This document shows, in pieces, positions 17,223 through 24,628 of a DNA stretch of 64,000 nucleotides. Every line of letters starts with the position of its first letter. Positions within the stretch are counted from its first letter, which is position 1. Under the pieces are notes generated by a model. It was not told where the DNA came from, did no database searches, and saw nothing but the letters and a program-made list of their open reading frames with translations. Origin of the DNA: Sulfurovum sp. (GTDB taxonomy: Bacteria; Campylobacterota; Campylobacteria; Campylobacterales; Sulfurovaceae); contig JAGXFO010000011.1 in assembly GCA_024637255.1 (NCBI GenBank), positions 62,001-126,000 on the forward strand, read 5' to 3'. Both the position numbers and the translations under genes were made by a program.

Positions 17223-18380
17223 ATGAAAAAAAATAAGTTCTTCATCCCTCAAGCGATAGTTTTATCTATTTTCGTTTTCACCTCAGCTATGTTCGCATCG
17301 CCTGCAGATACCTCACGTAAAATCGTTGTTTTTAAAAAGAATTTTTCAAATCAAACTGCACAAGCAGCTTTACTGAAAAAGCATGGGGCGGTACCAAACA
17401 AACCACTAAGGATCATCAATGCCATGAGTGTCTCTTTACCTGCTCAAGCTCTAGATGCACTAAACAAACGATTAGGTGATGAGATAATACGTATCGATGA
17501 TGATATCTTAGTAAAGGGCTCAGGTAAACCAACAAAACTAGCGGCAGATCTACCGCCGCAAGAGATGCCATGGGGCATGGAAAGAATTGGAGCGGATATT
17601 GCCTGGGTAGACTCTACTGGTAGTGCGGTTAATGTTGCCATCCTCGATACAGGAGTTGATCTTGACCATCAAGATCTGGCTGCCAATATCAAAGGAAACT
17701 ACAACGCAATCAACCCTAGAAAAAGTGCCCAAGACGATCATGGTCATGGAACCCATGTCACTGGCATCATCGCTGCAATGAATAACGAGATAGGTGTCGT
17801 CGGTGTTGGATCGCAAATTAACATCTATGCCGTCAAAGTACTGGACAGAACAAATGAAGGATATCTTTCTGATATTGTTGACGGACTACAGTGGTGTATC
17901 GACAACAATATACAAGTGATCAATATGAGCTTTGGCTCTCTTAGTACAAACCAGTCATATCACGATGCATTCATCGCTGTCCATAATGCCGGTATCGTAC
18001 AAGTAGCGGCTGCAGGGAATACCGGAGGCAGCGGTGGGGCTATCCTCTATCCTGCCAAATACCCGGAAACTATCGCAGTCTCTTCTGTTGGCTCTTCAAA
18101 TCAGCTGTCTGGCAGTTCAAGCCGGGGGGCAGAGATTGACCTTGCCGCGCCAGGTGTGCAAATCAACTCTACCTATAACGACGGACTCTACACCACAATG
18201 AGTGGAACCAGTATGGCAGCTCCCCATGTAACGGGAGCAGCTGCACTAGTATTGTCCCTCTATGGCACACTAACACCTGATGAAGTCAAAGAAAAACTGA
18301 AAAGTACCGCTGAAGATTTAGGTTTACCATCAAATGAACAGGGAGCCGGACTCGTTCGTGCAGATTTGGCAGTCTTTTAG
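17223..18380 (+). CDS. Secreted subtilisin-like serine protease (S8), riboswitch-controlled
   Basis: Exported subtilase of 385 residues: signal peptide (1-26), an I9-type propeptide of about 65 residues (from KIVVFKKNF to RIDDDI), and the catalytic domain with Asp142 (AILDTGVD), His175 (HGHGTHVTG), oxyanion Asn266 (AAGNTGG) and Ser330 (SGTSMAAPH). No C-terminal anchor. The frame is open back to 17073, but that part is the aptamer. The ATG at 17223 has AGGAG seven bases ahead and starts the signal peptide. It is convergent with the lasso operon across a shared terminator. Confidence 0.94.
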   Translation: MKKNKFFIPQAIVLSIFVFTSAMFASPADTSRKIVVFKKNFSNQTAQAALLKKHGAVPNKPLRIINAMSVSLPAQALDALNKRLGDEIIRIDDDILVKGSGKPTKLAADLPPQEMPWGMERIGADIAWVDSTGSAVNVAILDTGVDLDHQDLAANIKGNYNAINPRKSAQDDHGHGTHVTGIIAAMNNEIGVVGVGSQINIYAVKVLDRTNEGYLSDIVDGLQWCIDNNIQVINMSFGSLSTNQSYHDAFIAVHNAGIVQVAAAGNTGGSGGAILYPAKYPETIAVSSVGSSNQLSGSSSRGAEIDLAAPGVQINSTYNDGLYTTMSGTSMAAPHVTGAAALVLSLYGTLTPDEVKEKLKSTAEDLGLPSNEQGAGLVRADLAVF

Positions 18381-18415
18381 ATAGTTCAATAAACAAAGAT
18401 AATAAGTTGTTTAAC

Positions 18416-18446
18416 TTCCCTTTCTTTCTATATGAAAGAAAGGGAA
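18416..18446. terminator. Bidirectional terminator between protease and lasso operon
   Basis: Perfect 13-base-pair inverted repeat TTCCCTTTCTTTC / GAAAGAAAGGGAA around a five-base TATAT loop. It lies 35 bases after the protease stop and 78 bases after the precursor stop, so it can end transcripts from both directions. It lacks a clean U-tract, so termination strength is uncertain. Confidence 0.72.
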
Positions 18447-18523
18447 TGCGCTATTGGTTTAAATTACCAACTAGACTTCAATATACCCTTTGTTAATTAT
18501 GGAAAATCCGCCCCTGCAAGCTA

Positions 18524-18691
18524 TTAATAAGCCAACCCTCCGGTTTTGGGTGATCCATTCGGGTGACCATTGCTTTCTACATTGCCGCCTATTCCACTCA
18601 AAGTTTTATTTACTTGTAATTTGTTTATTATAGGCTTATTCCATATTTTATTACAATTATTAGGATTTGATTTTTTTGTATTTATTAACAT
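18524..18691 (-). CDS. Lasso peptide precursor (A protein)
   Basis: A 55-residue ORF. The leader (1-31) includes W17-N-K-P20 and L25, with T30 at position -2, matching the Y/W-x2-P-x4-L-x4-T pattern of lasso leaders. It aligns without gaps to the paeninodin leader as I recall it (Y-S-K-P...L...T-M). The core (32-55) begins SGIGGNVES and ends KTGGLAY: Ser1 with Glu8 gives an eight-residue macrolactam ring and a 16-residue loop/tail. AGGAG lies nine bases before ATG, which overlaps the cyclase stop by seven bases. Only in-frame Met. This is the last gene of the operon, an unusual place for a precursor. Confidence 0.82.
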   Translation of the reverse strand: MLINTKKSNPNNCNKIWNKPIINKLQVNKTLSGIGGNVESNGHPNGSPKTGGLAY

Positions 18692-20577
18692 TTCTTAGAT
18701 CTCCTGTATGCTTCTATAGCTAATATTAAATTAGTAGTTGATGTAATGATACCATAATCTGATTTAGATAAATTATCTTTAAAAGAATATTTTTCAATGT
18801 CGTAAAAAATAGAATCAAGTTTAAAATATTTATTTTTTTTGTTTACGGTAACATAAGATTGCATCCATTTAGTCTGGGCCTTCTGAGATATTGCTATATA
18901 TTTTTCTACTCTTCTAGGCTCATATTTTGTGTTTGACCAAATAATTTCTTGCGGCAACAATCCTTCAATAGCTCGTCTAAATAAAAATCGGCTTTTACCT
19001 TCTTGACCAAAAATTTCTTCTGGCACACCAAGAGCAAATTCAACTATCCGTTTATCGAGCAGTGGATAACGATATTCTATTCTATTTGAAATTCCTGATA
19101 CATTCCACGACTCAACTCTTGTTTGAATCAAGCCATTATAAAGTGAATTCAACATATTATTTCGTACTCCAACAGACATCAGCGGTTTATCGTTAGAGTT
19201 AAGGCTCTTAATTAATTTTGCCATAGGTGGTTTAATATAATTTGATATTTTATTGAAACTGCAATACTTTCCGTTATATATACAATAAAGCCAATCAGAA
19301 ATAGGCGGAAGTATCACTTGCAGATAGAACCTTTTAATAAAGCCTAAAATTGGATATCTTGACCTCAATCCTTCTGCACGTAATGCTCTATATACCCTTT
19401 TAAATTCTCCCTTCCAAAATAATCCTGCAATATATCCATAACCGTTATTTGAAATGAATTCATCACCACCGGTTCCGGATAGAATCACCCTAATGTTTTT
19501 TTTGTTTGCATATTTCTGTATTTGTTGCTCATACCAAAAAGCTATTGTATCACCATTCGTTATGTCTATTGTTGTATATAAGTCAAGAATGTCTTCCTCT
19601 GATAAAGCAATAGCCTGATGTTCAATATTTTCAAGTGAAGCAATATTTTTGGAATTTCCCCATTCAAAATAGTCTGTATCAGCATTTTCATTTAAAACAG
19701 GCGTCCAATTGAATCCAGTTAAGTTATAGCCATTTTTGCTCAGTGTTCGTGCTGCCAATACGGCTATTGAAGATGAGTCAATACCTCCACTCAGGTGGGA
19801 AGCAATTGGATAAACAGAACGAATACGCGCATTTACAGCCATTTCCAACAGCTCTCTTGCACGATGAATGTATTCATCTAAATTATTGTAGCGAATTTGT
19901 GGACATTCTTCTGCTTTCCAATACGTATTTTGTTTTTCTTCATCTGTCATAACTCTCATACTTGTCGCAGCATGAAGCTTACAAATATTTTCATAAAAAG
20001 TCATATCTAAGTCTGACAATAAACTATGCTTAAGATAATAAGCCATTGCATCATCATTTAGTACCTTGTTGATATTAGCATGTGACAAAATAACTTTGAT
20101 TTCATTTGAAAAAATAAACTTCTCATCATCCAAATAATAATAAAAAGGTTTAATCCCTATATGATCTCTAGTACAAAACATCTGCTGTTTTTTTTCATCC
20201 CATATGGCAAAAGCAAAATCACCCAAAAGATACTTTGGGCACTCTTCTCCCCATTTATCATATGCAGAAAGAATAAAATCACTATCTGTAATCTGATCTA
20301 TAGGACTATCTGCCATCTCAAGCTTCTCTGCCAACTCTTCACGGTTGTCCAGTCTGGCATCCATTGTAATGACATAAGCGTTTTGTCCATTTGGCAGATG
20401 TTCCAATTTTGATTCGGGAGTGTTCCATAACATCGTATGTCCCAATGCTACCGGACCGTCCGTCCAAGTCCCGCTATCATCCGGATTCCAATAGGACATA
20501 GCATCAAGCATGGTATTTATAATTTTTTTATCTACCGATTTTCCATTACGGTTAAAGATACCAAAAATGCCACTCAT
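18685..20577 (-). CDS. Asparagine-synthetase-like lasso cyclase (C protein)
   Basis: 630 residues. The N-terminal glutaminase-like domain starts MSGIFGIF, with Ser in place of the catalytic Cys2 of true glutamine-dependent synthetases, so it cannot use glutamine. The synthetase domain has the ATP-pyrophosphatase loop SGGIDSS (263-269). This combination is typical of lasso cyclases, which adenylate the ring Asp/Glu side chain and join it to the core N-terminus. It overlaps the kinase gene by four bases and the precursor by seven. Notably AT-rich compared with its surroundings, suggesting horizontal origin. Confidence 0.88.
   Translation of the reverse strand: MSGIFGIFNRNGKSVDKKIINTMLDAMSYWNPDDSGTWTDGPVALGHTMLWNTPESKLEHLPNGQNAYVITMDARLDNREELAEKLEMADSPIDQITDSDFILSAYDKWGEECPKYLLGDFAFAIWDEKKQQMFCTRDHIGIKPFYYYLDDEKFIFSNEIKVILSHANINKVLNDDAMAYYLKHSLLSDLDMTFYENICKLHAATSMRVMTDEEKQNTYWKAEECPQIRYNNLDEYIHRARELLEMAVNARIRSVYPIASHLSGGIDSSSIAVLAARTLSKNGYNLTGFNWTPVLNENADTDYFEWGNSKNIASLENIEHQAIALSEEDILDLYTTIDITNGDTIAFWYEQQIQKYANKKNIRVILSGTGGDEFISNNGYGYIAGLFWKGEFKRVYRALRAEGLRSRYPILGFIKRFYLQVILPPISDWLYCIYNGKYCSFNKISNYIKPPMAKLIKSLNSNDKPLMSVGVRNNMLNSLYNGLIQTRVESWNVSGISNRIEYRYPLLDKRIVEFALGVPEEIFGQEGKSRFLFRRAIEGLLPQEIIWSNTKYEPRRVEKYIAISQKAQTKWMQSYVTVNKKNKYFKLDSIFYDIEKYSFKDNLSKSDYGIITSTTNLILAIEAYRRSKKC
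18701..18705 (-). promoter_or_regulatory. Shine-Dalgarno of the lasso precursor
   Basis: AGGAG on the minus strand, nine bases before the precursor ATG at 18691 and inside the last codons of the cyclase gene. It is the main evidence, besides the motifs, that this short frame is translated. Confidence 0.75.
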
Positions 20578-21458
20578 GCTATTCCTTTACTATGCTTATA
20601 AATCATATCATGCACTTCACACAAACGCTCCATGTCCCACGGCACTTGTACATGAAATACCCTAACATCATTAAGCATTTTTGAGAGATATTTGAGTCTT
20701 TCGGGTCTCAACCATGAGAACATATAAAGATAATTGGGCAAAATGGCATCAAATTTCTTAAATCCCGTAATCTCTTTTATGCTAATTTCTAAACCACCTT
20801 CTACTCCTTCAAGTTCATAAAAAGTATGGATAGGTTTAAAGTCTGTAGTAACATTTTCTACTCTGTAACCCAACTCTTCAAATTTTCTATAAGGTCTATG
20901 ATAAGGGTGAGAGCCCACCGCCATAAACTTGCCATCAGCAATGAATGTTGGTACTTTATCATCTGAAATAAGAGGATGACCTTGCTTTATAAAGTAATCA
21001 GTCATAGTTGATTTACCACCCATTGATGGCGCAATGAAAAAAATAGGTTTTCCGTTTACCTCCACTGCTCCTGCATGAAAAAAATCATACATATTTTCCA
21101 AAGTCATATAAAGAGGCAAAAGCAAATGAATGAACCAAAAACCTAATAAATTCGCATTACCTTTTTCACCTAGTTCGTAGTAAATATTCTGTTCACCCCC
21201 TTTCCAATAAAAACGTACCACATCTTTGACCTCATAACACCACGGTTGTCCCACTTCATTTCCGTTAAATTCACGGTCACTGTAAAGATATATCTTACGT
21301 CCATGTATCAAAGGAGCCGAAAAACCGCAGGTTATGGAACTTTTGATCTCATATGGAACTTTTGAAGAGAGTTCTACCTCATAGCGTGTTTGCGTTTCAT
21401 GGGAAAGTTCTAAAGGAAAGTCGATGTCACTTTTGATTTTTGTACCGTAGACTGTCAT
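20574..21458 (-). CDS. HPr-kinase-like protein of the lasso cluster
   Basis: 294 residues. The C-terminal half resembles HprK: FFHAGAVEVNGKPIFFIAP, the P-loop APSMGGKST (143-151), and SDDKVP with the catalytic Asp pair (166-167). Proteins of this type in Firmicutes and Proteobacteria lasso clusters phosphorylate the C-terminal residue of the precursor (known for a Ser in paeninodin-like peptides). Here the precursor ends in Tyr, so substrate and site are open. Start chosen at 21458 because it forms an ATGA overlap with the B2 stop and follows GGGGGA; a longer start at 21470 is possible. Confidence 0.85.
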   Translation of the reverse strand: MTVYGTKIKSDIDFPLELSHETQTRYEVELSSKVPYEIKSSITCGFSAPLIHGRKIYLYSDREFNGNEVGQPWCYEVKDVVRFYWKGGEQNIYYELGEKGNANLLGFWFIHLLLPLYMTLENMYDFFHAGAVEVNGKPIFFIAPSMGGKSTMTDYFIKQGHPLISDDKVPTFIADGKFMAVGSHPYHRPYRKFEELGYRVENVTTDFKPIHTFYELEGVEGGLEISIKEITGFKKFDAILPNYLYMFSWLRPERLKYLSKMLNDVRVFHVQVPWDMERLCEVHDMIYKHSKGIA

Positions 21459-21913
21459 TCTTTCCCCCATCCAAACACCGAAAGCACTGCAAACATCTCA
21501 TGCCCTCCGCCACCCGTGATAATACTCTCTCCACACTGTGACCAAGCGTGGGCCTTAATCTTCTCTTTACTCTCTTCATCTTTTGCCGCTCCCAGATAAA
21601 AAACCCCTGGTATGCCGCGTTTTTTCAACATCTTTTGCGCAACGAGCGACTGTACAAGACAGGCACTTTCCCAAGGAGTATAGGCTGCTGCTCTGATGAT
21701 GGCTTGACCTACCAGCATAGCTTTGGCGTTCTCTTCATCATTCAAGGTGTTTATGTCACCCTTTGTTGGTAAATGTTCTAAGGAACGCGTCAAACTTTTA
21801 AATGACATAGTCAAAATTGCTGCACGCATCATGCCTAACATGACAAAAGTTTCCAAAAAAAGTTTTTTCTCTTCAAATGGGAGTTTGGTAAATTTTTGTA
21901 TTTTACTTAGCAT
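21455..21913 (-). CDS. Lasso peptide B2 leader peptidase (transglutaminase-like)
   Basis: 152 residues of the McjB C-terminal/B2 family: papain/transglutaminase-like cysteine protease that removes the leader before cyclisation. Key segments are AYTPWESACLVQSL, with Cys85 at the start of a helix, LKKRGIPGVFYLG, and KAHAW, with His122. The third catalytic residue is not obvious by eye. No PqqD domain is fused, so a separate B1 is required. ATG at 21913 lies within the end of the exporter gene (11-base overlap), indicating coupled translation. Confidence 0.87.
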   Translation of the reverse strand: MLSKIQKFTKLPFEEKKLFLETFVMLGMMRAAILTMSFKSLTRSLEHLPTKGDINTLNDEENAKAMLVGQAIIRAAAYTPWESACLVQSLVAQKMLKKRGIPGVFYLGAAKDEESKEKIKAHAWSQCGESIITGGGGHEMFAVLSVFGWGKE

Positions 21914-23669
21914 CAAAATCTTCTTTTATAAGTCCTTGCACTTGGAGCAACTCATAAGACCCCTCCGCTTTGACCCTGCCTTCTTCTATAAGGTAAATAT
22001 AATCCGCCTGTTTAATGGTCGTAGTACGATGCGCGATAATGATGGTTGTTCTGTCTTTGAGAAATGGTGCTAAAGTTTCATACAGATAAAACTCTGTGGC
22101 ATTGTCAAGTGCAGAGGTGGCTTCATCAAAGATGACGATTTTGGGGTCAGAGAGTATGAGTCTGGCTATGGCCAACCTTTGGCGTTGACCTCCTGAAAGA
22201 CGAATGCCGTTTTTACCGATAGGTGTGTCTAAGCCATGCGTTAATGTTCGTACAAACTCTTCTAACTGCGCAGCTTTAAGTGCTTCATAGATTTCTTCAT
22301 CACTTTTTTCTTTGGAGAGTGTTAAGTTCATACGGATACTGTCATTAAAAAAAAGAGACTGCTGCAACATAAGCGCCACATTGTCACGTACTACAGGCAA
22401 ACCTATTTTCTCTATGGGTACATCGCCATAGCATATCTCTCCTGTATGAGAAGGGTAAAAACCTACCATGATTTGAGCAATGGTTGTTTTGCCACTTCCG
22501 CTGGGGCCTATGAGTGCAATCTTCTGCCCTGCTTGTGCTTCAAGACTGATGTCATGCAGTATTTCTTTACCATTTCCGTAAGCAAAACCAATCTTTTTAA
22601 GTTCAACCGAAGTCGTTAAAACTTCTTCAAAAGGATTTGCTTCATGTGGGTAATGTGGTTCCTGAGAGAGTGAAAACAATGCATTAATACGCTCTAGTGC
22701 AGGCTTTGTGCTTTGGTAAGAGATCACCAAACCCATGAGTTGCTGTATGGGCGACACAAGAGTTGAGAGGTAAAAAAGAAACGCTATCATCATCCCGATG
22801 CTTAAATCCGAATACGCCACTGCAGCGATGCCCAAGGCCCTGAAGATATCTACTACGGTATTGGTCAGAAGCGTAGTGGAACTGTGTGCCACAGAAGCTT
22901 TATAGCCATAGTCAAGTGAAGTCTTTTCTATGTCTTTTGCGCGCCCTTGAAGTATGCCAAAGAAAGACTTTTCCTGATTGGATGCGCGCACCTGTATGAA
23001 AAGTTCCAGGGTTTCATTGAGCAGTTCATGATAGAGTTCATAGGCTTCATGTTGACGACGCAACAACTCACCTGTCTTACGCCCCAAAATGCGTGAGAAA
23101 CTTAAAAAAAGTGGGTTCAATATAAACACCAGCACCGCCAGCACCCAATTCATCCAAAGCATAATCGCCGCAATGCCTATGAGCATTAAAGTAGCACTCA
23201 GCAGAGTTGTCACTGCCTGTCCGGCTAAACCACTAACGCTCTCCACATCCTGTACTGTTTTAGAAGCGATGCCTCCTGACTTGAGTGTCTCATACTCCAA
23301 GAGAGAAACCCGTTCCAAATGATGCAAGATTTGATGGCGTAGTAGGTAACTTATTTTCTGTGTGATTTTGCCGGCATAAAATGTTTTTTTATTGTTAAAG
23401 AAAAAGGCTAAAAATCGCAAGGTAAGGACTATAAACAGCATCACCACGATAGAGATCCATACTTCTGCATGGGTAGAGAATACAGACATCATCTGTGTCA
23501 TTTTTCCAGGATTCTTCAACAAGACTTCATCTATAAGAAGGGGCATCAATATAGGAATCGGCAACAAAAACAGTGTAGCCAGCATGCCATACAAATTGGT
23601 ATGCCAAAAATCATGCTTCTGAGTTTTAACCTTATAGTAGAGAGATTTAAATGTATAGCTACTTGTCAT
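21903..23669 (-). CDS. ABC transporter with fused permease and ATPase (lasso exporter, D protein)
   Basis: 588-residue half-transporter: six membrane helices in residues 25-320 and an ATPase domain with Walker A IGPSGSGKTT (388-396), LSGGQ (491-495), Walker B IVIFDEATSALD and the switch His in IIAHRTTT. It lacks a C39 peptidase domain, as in McjD-type lasso exporters, which also give self-immunity. It is the first gene of the operon; the GEMM-I aptamer ends about 86 bases upstream of its ATG. The ribosome site is weak (AGGTAAGA), so the riboswitch may act there. Confidence 0.88.
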   Translation of the reverse strand: MTSSYTFKSLYYKVKTQKHDFWHTNLYGMLATLFLLPIPILMPLLIDEVLLKNPGKMTQMMSVFSTHAEVWISIVVMLFIVLTLRFLAFFFNNKKTFYAGKITQKISYLLRHQILHHLERVSLLEYETLKSGGIASKTVQDVESVSGLAGQAVTTLLSATLMLIGIAAIMLWMNWVLAVLVFILNPLFLSFSRILGRKTGELLRRQHEAYELYHELLNETLELFIQVRASNQEKSFFGILQGRAKDIEKTSLDYGYKASVAHSSTTLLTNTVVDIFRALGIAAVAYSDLSIGMMIAFLFYLSTLVSPIQQLMGLVISYQSTKPALERINALFSLSQEPHYPHEANPFEEVLTTSVELKKIGFAYGNGKEILHDISLEAQAGQKIALIGPSGSGKTTIAQIMVGFYPSHTGEICYGDVPIEKIGLPVVRDNVALMLQQSLFFNDSIRMNLTLSKEKSDEEIYEALKAAQLEEFVRTLTHGLDTPIGKNGIRLSGGQRQRLAIARLILSDPKIVIFDEATSALDNATEFYLYETLAPFLKDRTTIIIAHRTTTIKQADYIYLIEEGRVKAEGSYELLQVQGLIKEDFDAK

Positions 23670-23754
23670 TCTTACCTGTTTACATCTTGCTTTTGCTCAT
23701 CTCTATTGTTGTATCATAGAGTTAAAGTCAATATTATGCTTGTAAATATTTATT

Positions 23755-23846
23755 AGGTAACCTGGCAATCTTCTCATGTGCTATAAAGCTATAGCATCAA
23801 AGACCCATAGCTTTCTGACCCTGTCTCACGGCAGGTGTAGCTTTTA
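23755..23846 (-). ncRNA. Cyclic-di-GMP-I (GEMM-I) riboswitch ahead of lasso operon
   Basis: On the minus strand: AGCUACACCUGCC, a GUGA tetraloop, GACAGG, then GGUCAGAAAGCU, a long second hairpin UGCUAUA...UAUAGCA, and GAUUGCCAGGUUACC. Position 20 is G, the A47 equivalent is the first A of AGAAAGCU, and C92 lies in GGUUACC, so ligand contacts are intact. The basal pairs are C21-G46 and U22-A45, both changed relative to Vc2 but still paired, which is covariation evidence. Orientation and position put it in the leader of the exporter-B2-kinase-cyclase-precursor mRNA. Confidence 0.87.
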
Positions 23847-23854
23847 TCTTCTAT

Positions 23855-23860
23855 ATTATA
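23855..23860 (-). promoter_or_regulatory. Candidate -10 box of lasso operon
   Basis: TATAAT on the minus strand about nine bases before the aptamer begins, so the transcript would start essentially at the riboswitch. No good -35 box is seen. Confidence 0.5.
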
Positions 23861-23952
23861 TTGATATTATCCGTCTAGAATTTAATTTTGACATAAACTC
23901 TATTTAGTATTATATTCAAAAATTGTCAAAAAATGTCATATGGGAGGAATAT

Positions 23953-24519
23953 TTAAAGATAATGTCCCATTTGGTCTTTTTTTACTTGCAGATAACCCTC
24001 GTTATAAGGGTTTGGTGTAATTTTAATGGGTAAACGTTCCACGATTTCAATATCGCCTAAGCTCTCTAGTTTTTTAGGGTTATTGGTAAGTAGTTTCAGT
24101 TTTTGAATACCAAAATGATTTAAAATGAATTCTACTACTTCATACGTACGCTCGTCTGCTCTAAACCCCAGTTGGTGGTTTGCAGCTACTGTGTCCAAAC
24201 CCTTATCCTGAAGCGCATAGGCATTTACCTTGTTAAGCAGTCCTATGTTGCGTCCCTCCTGACGGTGATAAATAATCATCCCGCCCTCTTTGGCGATGAG
24301 GGCCTGTGCAAAATGCAGCTGTTCCCCACAGTCACACTTGACTGAACCCAGTGCATCTCCGGTTAAACACTCAGAATGCACACGTACAATGGGCGACTCT
24401 GACAAAATCTCCGTAAATAGTGCCAAATGCTCTTTGTTGCCTTCTTTAAAAGCCTGTATTTTAAAAGTGCCATATTTAGTTGGGAGGGTAGCAATTTGTG
24501 ATATTTCTATATTATTCAT
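23953..24519 (-). CDS. ribA: GTP cyclohydrolase II
   Basis: Opens GTP to the pyrimidine precursor of riboflavin. The 188-residue monofunctional enzyme has the zinc-binding stretch SECLTGDALGSVKCDCGEQL, then YHRQEGRNIGLLNK and the NPKKLE motif. No DHBP synthase domain is fused. It is divergent from hemB, with a heptanucleotide repeat in the ~110-base spacer. Confidence 0.96.
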   Translation of the reverse strand: MNNIEISQIATLPTKYGTFKIQAFKEGNKEHLALFTEILSESPIVRVHSECLTGDALGSVKCDCGEQLHFAQALIAKEGGMIIYHRQEGRNIGLLNKVNAYALQDKGLDTVAANHQLGFRADERTYEVVEFILNHFGIQKLKLLTNNPKKLESLGDIEIVERLPIKITPNPYNEGYLQVKKDQMGHYL

Positions 24520-24540
24520 GGCAAATTATACTTTAAAAAT

Positions 24541-24568
24541 TAGAAATTAGAAATTAGAAATTAGAAAT
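24541..24568. repeat. Heptanucleotide tandem repeat between ribA and hemB
   Basis: Four copies of TAGAAAT in a row, immediately flanked by partial units. It lies between the divergent starts of ribA and hemB, 60 bases before the hemB start codon. Slippage here could change promoter spacing. Confidence 0.8.
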
Positions 24569-24628
24569 TAACCAGAATTATGCGATACAGCTGTTAAAAT
24601 AAGTAAAATATTTACGAAGGCATTTATT

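Noticed and set aside
17223..18380. Lasso peptide isopeptidase
   Set aside because: Known lasso isopeptidases are S9 prolyl-oligopeptidase-like; this is an S8 subtilase with propeptide and signal peptide.
18524..18691. Core starting at Gly33 with a seven-residue ring
   Set aside because: The leader Thr is expected at -2, which puts Ser32 at position 1 and Glu39 at position 8; a Gly start would put Thr at -3.
18685..20577. Housekeeping asparagine synthetase
   Set aside because: Position 2 is Ser, not the glutaminase Cys, and the gene sits between a B2/kinase pair and a lasso precursor.
24541..24568. CRISPR-like repeat
   Set aside because: Units are seven bases with no spacers; no cas genes or longer repeat-spacer array occurs anywhere in the window.
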